From the NCBI RefSeq assembly GCF_014649115.1, contig NZ_BMSK01000002.1:297748-361747 (forward strand): a DNA stretch of 64,000 nt, given 5' to 3'. Positions within the stretch are counted from its first letter, which is position 1. Every line of letters begins with the position of its first letter. Source of the stretch: Streptomyces eurythermus. GTDB lineage: Bacteria; Actinomycetota; Actinomycetes; Streptomycetales; Streptomycetaceae. Shown here in pieces: positions 55,964 through 63,962 of this stretch. The notes under the pieces are model-generated. The model was given only the letters and a program-made list of their open reading frames with translations, was not told where the DNA came from and searched no databases. The translations under genes and the position numbers were made by a program.

Positions 55964-56038
55964 ATGATCGCCAAGCTGCTCAGGAGGCTGTCCTTCACCC
56001 GCCGCTACGGTGCGTACGGCGAACACGACTGGACGTGA
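55964..56038 (+). CDS. Candidate RiPP precursor peptide (24 residues)
   Basis: A 24-codon ORF from ATG 55964 to TGA 56036-56038, with GAGGAG 6 bases upstream, one of the best ribosome binding sites in this region. The first 14 residues are basic and amphipathic (MIAKLLRRLSFTRR) like a short leader. The last ten are YGAYGEHDWT, with two tyrosines, a histidine and a tryptophan. Such aromatic C-termini are the cores cross-linked by P450s in biarylitide-, cittilin- and tryptorubin-type RiPPs. A P450 gene begins 96 bases downstream on the same strand with no gene between. An in-frame ATG at 55916 would give 40 residues. No export or protease gene is seen nearby. Function is inferred from context. 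Confidence 0.5.
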   Translation: MIAKLLRRLSFTRRYGAYGEHDWT

Positions 56039-56134
56039 CTGCACTGCCGGCGGGGCCCCCTGGGCGCCCGCTGGCCCCCGGCCACGCTGCCGACGATATC
56101 GACCTGGACAGGTACGAGGGTCAGGGACGGTCTC

Positions 56135-57436
56135 ATGGGCCCAATGAACGAGCCGCCGCGGATGTCCGAAGGCGGTTTCGCGGCCTGGAGCCGCGACCGG
56201 CTGGGACTGGCGCGCCGTGGCGCTGACGAGTGCGGGGACGTCTGGCAGCTGGAGCCGGGTGTCTACGTAGCCGCTACGGCCGGGCCGTGTGAAGCAGTCC
56301 TGTGCCGCGGGCAGGACTTCATCAAGGTCCCCTCGCCTCTCTTCCCGCCGTTGAAGCGGTCGAGCGGAGCGCCGGCGCCTGAGGAGCGTGTGCACTCTCA
56401 CATCGCCCGCATGCGCGGACTGCGCCCGCAGGCGGTTGCAGGCCGGATCGGTGAGATCGCGTCCGGGACCGCTCGATTTGCTGACCAGTGGCCCACGGGT
56501 CAGGACGTCGAGATTCTGCCGCTGGTCCGGCGTGTCCTGGAAGAGGTTGGCATGCGCTACCTCTTCTCCGAAGACGCTCCCACCCTGCTGCCCTTTGCCC
56601 CACAGCTCTTCCTGGCCCGGGAGGTGCTCGCACGCCCCTCGCGCTGGGTATGGCCGCGTTGGGTCCCCACACCGGCCCGGCGGTTCCGCACGCGACAGCA
56701 AGTCGCCTTCACCAACGCTTTGCGGCCCATCGTTCGTCGGCGCCGTTCATCGGGCCGGCTCGGTGACGACGTGCTGGGACAGATGCTCCGGCCCTCCTCC
56801 CGCTACGGCCTGCTGCGGGAAGAAGCCATCCTCGACGCTCTCCCCGGAATCACCGTCGCCACCTTCGAGACACCCTCCCGGGCAGCCGGATGGATCATGC
56901 TCCACCTGGCCCGATACCCCCAGGCAGCGGGCCGCGTCGCGGCCGAAGCCGCCTTGCTGCCCGCAGACCCGGCCGTAACGACCAGCACCCACCTCGACAG
57001 CCTGCGGTACACCCAGGCACTGGTACGCGAGGTGCTTCGACTGCACCCCCCGAGCTGGCTACTGACCCGGCGCGCCACGCAACAGACTCAGCTCGCTGAC
57101 TACACCCTCGAGGCCGGGTCCACCGTTCTCGTCTGCCCCTACACCGCCCAACGCGACGCACGGGAACACTCCGAGCCGGACCGATTCCAGCCTGAACGCT
57201 GGCTCGATGATTCGGGCTCGCCGGCGAAACCCGGGGTCTTCCTCTCCTTCGGTACCGGGCCGCATGGCTGCGAGGGAGCCGCTCTGGCCATGGCGATGCT
57301 GACGCTCCTGACTGCGCAGACCGCTCGCTGCTACCACTTGAGCGAGCCGCTCGAACCGGAACGCAGCTACCGTCTCACCACCTTCGGAGGTCTCGCAACT
57401 GACGGCTTGCGCCTGCGTGCCACCTTGCGCGGCTGA
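56135..57436 (+). CDS. Cytochrome P450, possible RiPP cross-linking enzyme
   Basis: 433 residues. The heme-binding loop FGTGPHGCEG at 372-381 places the cysteine ligand at 379; EVLR at 299-302 is the K-helix ExxR; FQPERWLDD is the following PERW-type motif; the I-helix region GITVATFETPSRAA shows a threonine in an ATFET context rather than the usual AGxxT. No membrane anchor or fused reductase is present, so it is a soluble bacterial class I enzyme needing ferredoxin from elsewhere. It follows the 24-codon aromatic peptide ORF by 96 bases and is followed by a Tn3 transposase scrap. Cross-linking of that peptide is the most attractive role, but a terpene or polyketide hydroxylase left by another cluster is possible. 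Confidence 0.88.
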   Translation: MGPMNEPPRMSEGGFAAWSRDRLGLARRGADECGDVWQLEPGVYVAATAGPCEAVLCRGQDFIKVPSPLFPPLKRSSGAPAPEERVHSHIARMRGLRPQAVAGRIGEIASGTARFADQWPTGQDVEILPLVRRVLEEVGMRYLFSEDAPTLLPFAPQLFLAREVLARPSRWVWPRWVPTPARRFRTRQQVAFTNALRPIVRRRRSSGRLGDDVLGQMLRPSSRYGLLREEAILDALPGITVATFETPSRAAGWIMLHLARYPQAAGRVAAEAALLPADPAVTTSTHLDSLRYTQALVREVLRLHPPSWLLTRRATQQTQLADYTLEAGSTVLVCPYTAQRDAREHSEPDRFQPERWLDDSGSPAKPGVFLSFGTGPHGCEGAALAMAMLTLLTAQTARCYHLSEPLEPERSYRLTTFGGLATDGLRLRATLRG

Positions 57437-57446
57437 GCGCAGTCCT

Positions 57447-57587
57447 GCTTTCCGCGACGAGGACGTCGCTCGCCTCTCCCCGTTCGTGCGGCATCACGTG
57501 ACCATGCCCGGCCGCTACTCCTTCCTGCTGCCCGGGATGCCCGGCGGGCTCAGGCCGCCGCGCGACCCGCACCAGTCCGAGGCGTGA
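57447..57587 (+). pseudogene. C-terminal end of a Tn3-family transposase
   Basis: The frame reads AFRDEDVARLSPFVRHHVTM then PGRYSFLLPGMPGGLRPPRD and ends at TGA 57585-57587. This matches the extreme C-terminus of actinobacterial Tn3 transposases (…RLSP…H(I/V)N..G.Y.F.LP…G..RPLRDP). Nothing of the catalytic core remains. It begins 10 bases after the P450 stop, so a Tn3 event bordered this locus. Confidence 0.6.
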
Positions 57588-57804
57588 GCCCAGGTGCCGT
57601 GGCGGACCTCAGCGAGCCAGCGGTACGCGGGGCTCGTGGCCTGGCGTTCATGGTGGGGAAGCAGCGCCTCCTAGCAGACGTCCCGCAGTGACCCCGTGGC
57701 CATGCCATGGGTCCGTGCGCTTGGCGGGTGCCGCCGTTGTCATAGGCGCCCTCTAGGCTTGTCACTTCTGTACATGCGTGGGAAGCCCGAGTCGGAGGAG
57801 CAGC
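57588..57804 (+). promoter_or_regulatory. Upstream region of the nuclease-NACHT gene
   Basis: No gene. TTGTCATAGG and CTAGGCTTGTCACTTCTGTA (57747-57775) contain AT-richer, promoter-like sequence 30-60 bases before the start; exact hexamers are uncertain. GGAGGAGC at the end is the ribosome binding site. Confidence 0.4.
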
Positions 57805-60800
57805 ATGACGGACGCCAGTGCGGGACAGGGCAACTATCTCTACGAGCGGCTGACGGAGAAGAACTTCCAGCGCCTGTGTGCAGCCCTTCTCGCCCACGTC
57901 CACCCCGACGCCCGCTGCTACCCGGTCGGGCACTCCGACGGCGGCCGGGACATGACCCGCACCGATGGGACCGAAGCCGTCGTCTATCAGGTGAAATGGA
58001 CTAGCAAGGCAACCCAGAACCCGGTCTCCTGGCTCAGTGCCGCAGTCAAGGAAGAAGCGGACAACATCCGCCGACTGGTGCGCGACGGCGCAACCCGGTA
58101 CGTACTCATCACCTCCGTTGCCGGCACCGCCGTCCCGGGCCGGGGCAGCATGGACCGCCTGGACGCCGAACTCACCAGGCTCAAAAACGAATTCGACATC
58201 CCGATGCAGGTGTGGTGGCGCTCCGACATCGATGCGCGCGTCGACGCCGCGCCCACCGAACTGAAGTGGGCCTACTCCGACATGCTGGCCGGCCACGACC
58301 TGGTGCGGTACTTCATCCACGGTGCCCAGGCAGCTGCCCAGGACCAGGAACTGCGGACCCTGGTGATGAAGGTGATCGCCACGCAGTGGGAGGAAGACTC
58401 GAAGGTCAAGTTCAAGCAGGTCGAACTGACCACCCACAACCTTGATGACCTGTTCGTCGACGTCGGCGCCACCCGTGTCTCCGAGCCGAGCAACCTCCGC
58501 CGCCCCCTGCCCGGTTCGCTGGATCTCGGCCAGGACTCCGCCGACTTGGCCGGGGCCGCCCGCTATCTGATGCGCGCCGACCGCCCGTTCACCCTGGTGC
58601 GCGGCGAGCCCGGCCAGGGCAAGTCCACGCTGAGCCAGTACCTGTGCCAGCGCCACCGCGCGGCCTACCTTAACGAAGTCGGCGAGTCCGCCACTGGCCC
58701 GGCTGAGCCGGAACAACCGGCCGACCCGCGTATCGCACTGCGCATAGACCTGCACGACTACGCGGCCTGGCTGGCAGGACAGGACCCCTTCGCCGACGAC
58801 ATGGGAACGGCCAGGAAACGGCTGCGCCGCGACGGACAACTCGAGCAATTCCTTGCCGCGTTCCTCACGGCCCACGGCGGTGGGCTGCCCGCCGACGCTG
58901 CGACGGTGCACGACCTTCTGGGCCGGCTCCCTGTCCTGGTGGTCCTCGACGGGCTCGACGAAGTCGCCAGCCCCACCACGCGCAAGCGAGTCGTCAGCGA
59001 GATCGACACCTTCACCGCCCGGTTGCGCACCGCTCTCAACGCCCAACTGATCGTCACCACCCGGCCCAACGCGTCAGAGCTGGCCGAGCCGTCCGAAACT
59101 CTCTTCGAGACCATCGCGCTCACCCGTCTCAGCCCTGAACTGCGTAACGCCTACCTACACAAATGGGCTCGAGCTCGAGACATATCAGGCCCCGACTTGG
59201 TCCAGCTGGAGCGGACGTTCAGACAACGCTCCGCCGAGCCCCACATCGCCCAGCTGGCAGACAACCCCATGCAGCTGACGATCCTGTTGTTCCTGATGCA
59301 GCGGCGCGCCAACTCCGTGCCCAACAGCCGCACCGCGCTCTACACCTCCTACATGGAGACCTTCCTGGACAGGGAGGCGGAGAAGACGGCGACAGTCCGT
59401 GAACACCGCGCCGACCTGGAAGAGGTCACGGCGTTCTTGGGATGGCATCTGCAGGCGCGCGCCGAAGCGGAGAACGGTAACGGCCAGATGCCGACCCGCG
59501 AGTTGTTGAAAGCCGTCATGAACTACCTGTTCGACGTCGACAAGGACGAGTCGATGTTCACCGACTTGTTCACCGCCGTCACCGACCGGGTCTGGGCCCT
59601 CACGAGCAAGGTGCAGGGAACCTTCGAGTTCGACGTGCAGCCGCTACGTGAGTACTTCGCAGCCCGCTACCTCTACGAGTACGCGGGTGCCGACCAGCGA
59701 GGCTTCGACACCGGCGAAGTGCTACGCAACATGGTCCGGCGCGGATACTGGCTCAACACCCTGCGCTTTTACGCCGGGTTCGCCAACCCCAACGAACTCG
59801 GCGGCATGGTCGAGGCACTGGAGGAGGAGCGCGAGGCCCGCCTGCACCCTAATCAGGTCCGCATTGCCGCCTGGAACCTCCTGGCCGACGGCGTGTTCAT
59901 CGGACGCAAGCGTTCGCAGAACCGGGCCGCGGAGCTCTTCCTCGACGATCTGAGCGTCCGCCTCATTCACCACAGCGCCACCTACATGCACGAACTCCCA
60001 GAAGTAGCCGGAGACCGCGGCGGACACCACCTGGCGGCCGGACTGAGAGCGCGCGTCGAGAAGAACCCCGCCTCCCGGGCGACAGCCGAACGCATCCAAC
60101 TCGCGTCGCGTCTGGATGACCCCACCGAGTTCGACGCCTGGTGGCAGGACCACATGCTCGCGGCAGCCGGTACCGAAAACGAGCGTACCTGGCTGGAGAT
60201 CGCCGCACCTACCCAGAGCCTGGCCCGCGCCAGCGCCGAGGTCGTGAACCGTCTCGCCCTGGCCGACCCAGCCACCTCAGCTGCGGCTCTCGCCGCCGGC
60301 GCCGTGGCGGAACCTGCCTCCCCGGCAGAACACGCCCTTCTTCGCGCCGTCCTCGACGGTCACGCCAGCGACATCACCCACCCTTGCCCTGGCTACGCGG
60401 GAGACGTATTGCACGTACTTCGCCCTGACTATTACATGCGCAAGGCGTGGGAACGGCCGGACACCGCAGATGGGCGAGAGACTGCCTGGTCCCCGCAGCA
60501 CCACCGGCACGGCGCATTTCGTCGTCTTCGTGACAGGGACTCCCGCTTCGCTCTCCTGCAGCAAAAGGCGAAGAACACCGCAGGGCAGGCAAAAACCACA
60601 TCAATCTGGGGCAATACTGCCCGCGCCGTCAGCGAACTGTTCGGACCATGCTGGCTGGCCGCCGAGATCGCCATTATCGGAGCGGCCGCCAATCCCAGAA
60701 CGTTCCTGACCGGAGGAGACCTCACCCGGGACTCCGAATGCTTCGGCCCTCGCCCCGACTACGGGCGCTTGCTGCAAGAGATACGGCGCAACCGTGCGAA

Positions 60801-61458
60801 CCCGACATGGTGGACGGAGACCTTCACGACCTACACTGACCCGCTGTCGCGAGCAGTCTGGGTGCTGGCACTTCTCAGCACCGCCACCCAAGACACACTT
60901 CTCGAGCACCTTGAGCACGTGGACGACGCCATCGGCAAGATTCCGGCCGAGATGCTGTCCGTACTGCGCCTGAGCTCCAGCCGACTGGGCGCTATGACCT
61001 CGGCCCGCCCCTTGTCAGAAGCTGCCCTGGCCGCCGCAGCCGACCGGAGTCTGGCTACTGTCAACCTCCTCACCCATCACGTCCACAGCAAACAGCTCGC
61101 TGCCTTGGACGAGTCGACGCTGATCGACATGGCGCGCTATGGCGGCGCTGCCTGGCCCGCCCTCCACGCCTTGACCGAGCGGATGTCACACGCTCTTACG
61201 CCGCAACTGATGGATGGACTGAGAGCTTATGGCCCCTACTCGCAAGGACCCTTCGGAGAGCCGCTCCACGTGCGTGGCGACGTCTTCAACGGCGCCTCCG
61301 AAGCTGTTACGGCCGTCCTTGACGCGCCATTCGACTACCCCGTCGAATGGGTGCTGGCAGCCGTTGCGGCAGCCGAACGTTCAGCTCTGGCCGCCGATGC
61401 CTCCTACCTGCAGGATGTGGCCCGCGAACAGAACTGGTTCACCCACCAAGATCGCTGA
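57805..61458 (+). CDS. Mrr-like nuclease-NACHT/STAND NTPase protein, candidate anti-phage (Avs/bNACHT-type)
   Basis: 1217 residues. An N-terminal restriction-endonuclease-like domain (about 12-150) starts LTEKNFQRLCAALLAH and has GHSDGGRDM (aspartate near 49) and YQVKW (Q62, K64), i.e. D…QxK of the Mrr/PD-(D/E)XK type. A NACHT/STAND NTPase follows: Walker A GEPGQGKST near 267-275 and Walker B LVVLDGLDEV near 378-387, then VTTRPNASEL and the NPMQLTILLFLM block. From about 560 to the end is a long helical region without named repeats, which in such proteins senses a phage ligand. Known Avs and bNACHT proteins use this plan: phage protein binding drives oligomerisation and nuclease activation. 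GGAGGAGC just before ATG 57805 fixes the start. It stands alone. Confidence 0.85.
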   Translation: MTDASAGQGNYLYERLTEKNFQRLCAALLAHVHPDARCYPVGHSDGGRDMTRTDGTEAVVYQVKWTSKATQNPVSWLSAAVKEEADNIRRLVRDGATRYVLITSVAGTAVPGRGSMDRLDAELTRLKNEFDIPMQVWWRSDIDARVDAAPTELKWAYSDMLAGHDLVRYFIHGAQAAAQDQELRTLVMKVIATQWEEDSKVKFKQVELTTHNLDDLFVDVGATRVSEPSNLRRPLPGSLDLGQDSADLAGAARYLMRADRPFTLVRGEPGQGKSTLSQYLCQRHRAAYLNEVGESATGPAEPEQPADPRIALRIDLHDYAAWLAGQDPFADDMGTARKRLRRDGQLEQFLAAFLTAHGGGLPADAATVHDLLGRLPVLVVLDGLDEVASPTTRKRVVSEIDTFTARLRTALNAQLIVTTRPNASELAEPSETLFETIALTRLSPELRNAYLHKWARARDISGPDLVQLERTFRQRSAEPHIAQLADNPMQLTILLFLMQRRANSVPNSRTALYTSYMETFLDREAEKTATVREHRADLEEVTAFLGWHLQARAEAENGNGQMPTRELLKAVMNYLFDVDKDESMFTDLFTAVTDRVWALTSKVQGTFEFDVQPLREYFAARYLYEYAGADQRGFDTGEVLRNMVRRGYWLNTLRFYAGFANPNELGGMVEALEEEREARLHPNQVRIAAWNLLADGVFIGRKRSQNRAAELFLDDLSVRLIHHSATYMHELPEVAGDRGGHHLAAGLRARVEKNPASRATAERIQLASRLDDPTEFDAWWQDHMLAAAGTENERTWLEIAAPTQSLARASAEVVNRLALADPATSAAALAAGAVAEPASPAEHALLRAVLDGHASDITHPCPGYAGDVLHVLRPDYYMRKAWERPDTADGRETAWSPQHHRHGAFRRLRDRDSRFALLQQKAKNTAGQAKTTSIWGNTARAVSELFGPCWLAAEIAIIGAAANPRTFLTGGDLTRDSECFGPRPDYGRLLQEIRRNRANPTWWTETFTTYTDPLSRAVWVLALLSTATQDTLLEHLEHVDDAIGKIPAEMLSVLRLSSSRLGAMTSARPLSEAALAAAADRSLATVNLLTHHVHSKQLAALDESTLIDMARYGGAAWPALHALTERMSHALTPQLMDGLRAYGPYSQGPFGEPLHVRGDVFNGASEAVTAVLDAPFDYPVEWVLAAVAAAERSALAADASYLQDVAREQNWFTHQDR

Positions 61459-61699
61459 GACGAGCACCCGGACATCGAGTCAACCCGCGCTGCTCCTGCC
61501 CGCATAGGGTGCACCTCAGGACAGCCCCATGCGAAATGACCGAGCAGTGTCGGTGCTCCCGCACACAGGTTTCCGGGCTGGCCGCATGGGGTCGGGCCGA
61601 ATTTGTACCCCATGCTTTTGCGGCTGTATGAGCAACTCGTCGCTTCTGAAATGGACTAGGCCATGTCGCCTTTCAGAAAGTGGAGATGACCGAAACCCA

Positions 61700-62190
61700 G
61701 TGATACCGACACCCCCGCGGCGAAGGTCGCCAACACGGTCGCCGTGCTGGAGGAGGTCGGCCGTCGCTACTGGGCGCCGCGCCGGTATCAGACCCTCCAC
61801 CGGGGGATCACGGCGAAGGACTACGGCCCAGGCGGTGCCCGTCGTGGTCACCGCCCTCGAGCAGCTCCAAGGGCACGGCGCGGATGCGGCGGTGGGCGAG
61901 CAGGCGCTGACGGCCGCACTGGACAGTCCCGACGGCGACGTCCTCTTCTGCGACCATGAGGCCCGCGCCGACAATGAGGAGAAGCGGCGCCTGGCCGCCG
62001 AGCGGGAGGTGCGGCGGCCGAGTGCAACCGGTGCGGAAGGAAGTTCACCGATCAGCGCCGGGGGGCCACCGAGCACCGGACGGCCTGGAACGCCGGGAGG
62101 CCGCCCGCCTCCAGCCGCCGCACCGCCAAAGGACGGCCAGGAGCGGCACGGGGGCCGCGGCTGGTTCCGCTGGCGGACCTGACCGCACAG
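61700..62190 (+). pseudogene. Frameshifted hypothetical protein
   Basis: Protein-like pieces change frame: AKVANTVAVLEEVGRRYWAP then RRYQTLHRGITAKDYGP; next AVPVVVTALEQLQGHGADAA, LTAALDSPDGDVLFCDHEAR and ADNEEKRRLAAER; then ECNRCGRKFTDQRRGATEHR, with a CxxC zinc-like pair. Together they resemble a single hypothetical protein with a C-terminal zinc knuckle, broken by at least two frameshifts. Family unknown. Confidence 0.35.
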
Positions 62191-62280
62191 CGGGACCGTT
62201 CCCAAAGCCAGCGCACCACTGAGCGGGACGGACAGGCCCATCCGCCGTCGGCAGCACACCCAAGGCCCTACACAGGCCGT

Positions 62281-62790
62281 ATGAGACGCAGCCGAGAAGA
62301 AACCGCACCCCAGCACCTGCTGGGCGACCTGTGGCACGGTCTGTCCCAGCTCCAGCACATCCGTCCCGACTCGGTGGGCCGCGTTGGGCCGCTCGCCCGC
62401 CCGGTCGGGCTGCTGTCTTTCGCCGTGGCCATCGACACCGTCCTCGCGGCCCGCGTGCAGTTGTCCGGCGTGGAGACGATGCGTGAACTCGACGAGACGC
62501 TCCGCTCGGTCCCCGGGGGCGTGCATGCCCGCTTCACCGGTCCCGGTGTCGCGCTGGAGGTCACGCTCGGCAGATGGCAGGCACTCTCGATACACGCGGC
62601 GCACACCGCCGGCCTCGCCCGGCTCTTCCGACACGCTGCGGGCGCCATCGGTGCCCGCAGCACGCCGGGGGAGGCCGGTGCTTTCACTGCGACGGGACCG
62701 GGTGTGCCCGCCCGCTGTGGGGGCGGGCGGGCAAGCCTGAGCGGCGGGCCCGGCAAGCCCCGCCGCGGGTTGTTCCGCCGCCGCAGCTGA
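62281..62790 (+). CDS. Hypothetical protein
   Basis: 169 residues from ATG 62281 with strong GC bias at third positions, so probably a real gene. The first 120 residues look folded (LLGDLWHGLSQLQHIRPDSV, LLSFAVAIDTVLAARVQLSG, VALEVTLGRWQALSIHAAHT). The last 40 are glycine/arginine-rich and may be disordered. No strong ribosome binding site and no family recognised. Confidence 0.45.
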   Translation: MRRSREETAPQHLLGDLWHGLSQLQHIRPDSVGRVGPLARPVGLLSFAVAIDTVLAARVQLSGVETMRELDETLRSVPGGVHARFTGPGVALEVTLGRWQALSIHAAHTAGLARLFRHAAGAIGARSTPGEAGAFTATGPGVPARCGGGRASLSGGPGKPRRGLFRRRS

Positions 62791-63040
62791 CCACACATGT
62801 CGACGCCGCTCCTCCCGCCGGCCACGGAGGAGGGGGCGGCGTCGCCGGGCAGCGGCCCGGGCCAGGCCTCGGAGGCCTGCTTCGCCAGCGCGGCGAGCGG
62901 GGAGCGCCGGGCTTTCTCCGCCGCGTGCAGCTGTTCCCGGACGGCCCCCGGGTGTGCGGCGGGGATCGCGTCGACGTCGGTGGACCAGTAAAGGGCGACA
63001 TCGACGGCTTCGTGGGCGCCCCGGCACTCAAGTGGTCGCA
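62791..63040 (-). pseudogene. Possible N-terminal fragment of a hypothetical protein
   Basis: The minus frame reads DVALYWSTDVDAIPAAHPGA, VREQLHAAEKARRSPLAALA and KQASEAWPGPLPGDAA with normal codon use, then turns into read-through opposite the neighbouring gene. It may be a small helical protein or a truncated relic; no start is certain and no family is recognised. Confidence 0.3.
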
Positions 63041-63120
63041 GCTGCTGGTGCTTCCGTGCGATGCCGAGGACCTGTAAGGGCACCGCTGGCGTATCCTCCA
63101 ATCCTCTGTTCAAATTTGAC

Positions 63121-63126
63121 TAGAGT
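63121..63126 (+). promoter_or_regulatory. Candidate -10 element for a leaderless transcript
   Basis: TAGAGT sits 8 bases before the GTG of the VOC gene in an AT-rich patch (TTCAAATTTGACTAGAGT). With no Shine-Dalgarno sequence present, a leaderless mRNA, common in actinomycetes, is the simplest reading. Confidence 0.4.
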
Positions 63127-63134
63127 GGGCCAGT

Positions 63135-63836
63135 GTGAGCGAGAAGACGATTCCGATCCTGCCGTGCCGGACCATCCAGCCCGTTCTCGACTTCTATACC
63201 GCCCTTGGGTTCGAGGTGACCTTCCAGCAGAAGAGCCCCAATCCGTACGCGATCGTCCAGCGCGGCGGCATACAGCTCCACTTCTTCGGGATGAAGCACT
63301 ATGAACCGGCCGAGTCGTTCAGTACGTGCATCGTCCAGACCGATGACATCGACGGGCTGCACGAGACCTTCCGGGGCGGGCTGAAGGCGGCGTACGGACG
63401 AGTGCCGAACCGCGGGCTGCCGCGAATCGGGCCGCTGAAGAACACCTCACACGGCGTGCGGCAGTTCCTCATGACCGACCCGGGCGGCAACTGCATCCGC
63501 ATCGGGCAGCCGATGAGCCACGACCAGCACCACCGGCCCGCCCCCAAGGAGACCTTCGCTCGAGCCGTGCACCACGCTTCCCTCCTCGCCGACTCCAAAG
63601 AGGACCTGACGGGCGCCGCCAAGGTCATCGACCGGGTGCTGCGCCTTCAGGGTGAGCGGCCCACACCTGTGCAACTGCTTCGTCTGCTCGTGCTGCGTGC
63701 TGATGTCGCCACCCGTCTTGGCGACAAGGAAGCCGCGGCGTCCGCGCTGGCCGCGGCCAGCGCAGTCCATCTGACCGCGGACGAACGGGAGTCCGTGGAG
63801 GACGACCTCAAGCGCCTCACGCAGTTGTTGGACTGA
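63135..63836 (+). CDS. VOC-family (glyoxalase/bleomycin-resistance-like) protein with C-terminal helical extension
   Basis: 233 residues. The first 125 form a vicinal-oxygen-chelate module: TIPILPCRTIQPVLDFYTAL, GFEVTFQQKSPNPYAIVQRG, GIQLHFFGMKHYEPAES and RQFLMTDPGGNCIRIGQP, resembling bleomycin-resistance and glyoxalase proteins. Residues 140-233 are helical with TPR-like alanine pairs (FARAVHHASLLADSKEDLTG, LGDKEAAASALAAASAVHLT), an unusual extension. The GTG at 63135 has no ribosome binding site, but TAGAGT lies at 63121-63126, a good -10 hexamer for a leaderless transcript starting at the GTG. Ligand unknown. Confidence 0.75.
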   Translation: MSEKTIPILPCRTIQPVLDFYTALGFEVTFQQKSPNPYAIVQRGGIQLHFFGMKHYEPAESFSTCIVQTDDIDGLHETFRGGLKAAYGRVPNRGLPRIGPLKNTSHGVRQFLMTDPGGNCIRIGQPMSHDQHHRPAPKETFARAVHHASLLADSKEDLTGAAKVIDRVLRLQGERPTPVQLLRLLVLRADVATRLGDKEAAASALAAASAVHLTADERESVEDDLKRLTQLLD

Positions 63837-63960
63837 GGGCCGTAAGCGCTTCTCGTAGCCACTCGTTGAGGACTGCGACCAGCGCGGTCGCCTCGTAGCG
63901 GACGGCGAGCCTGCCGTATCCGGTCGCCACGGCTCGGTGCGCCAGTGGGTCAGGGCCGCG
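63817..63960 (-). pseudogene. C-terminal fragment of a transposase
   Basis: The minus strand entering from the right edge reads HRAVATGYGRLAVRYEATAL then VAVLNEWLREALTAL and stops at 63817-63819. GKLAVRYEATV…INEWL is a common C-terminal signature of actinobacterial IS5-group transposases. It overlaps the last codons of the VOC gene on the other strand, so the insertion has cut close to that gene. Confidence 0.5.
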
Positions 63961-63962
63961 GT

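Noticed and set aside
62268..63113. Full-length 281-codon minus-strand gene
   Set aside because: Only its first 80 residues look coding; the rest is a shadow of the plus-strand hypothetical at 62281, so only a possible fragment is reported.
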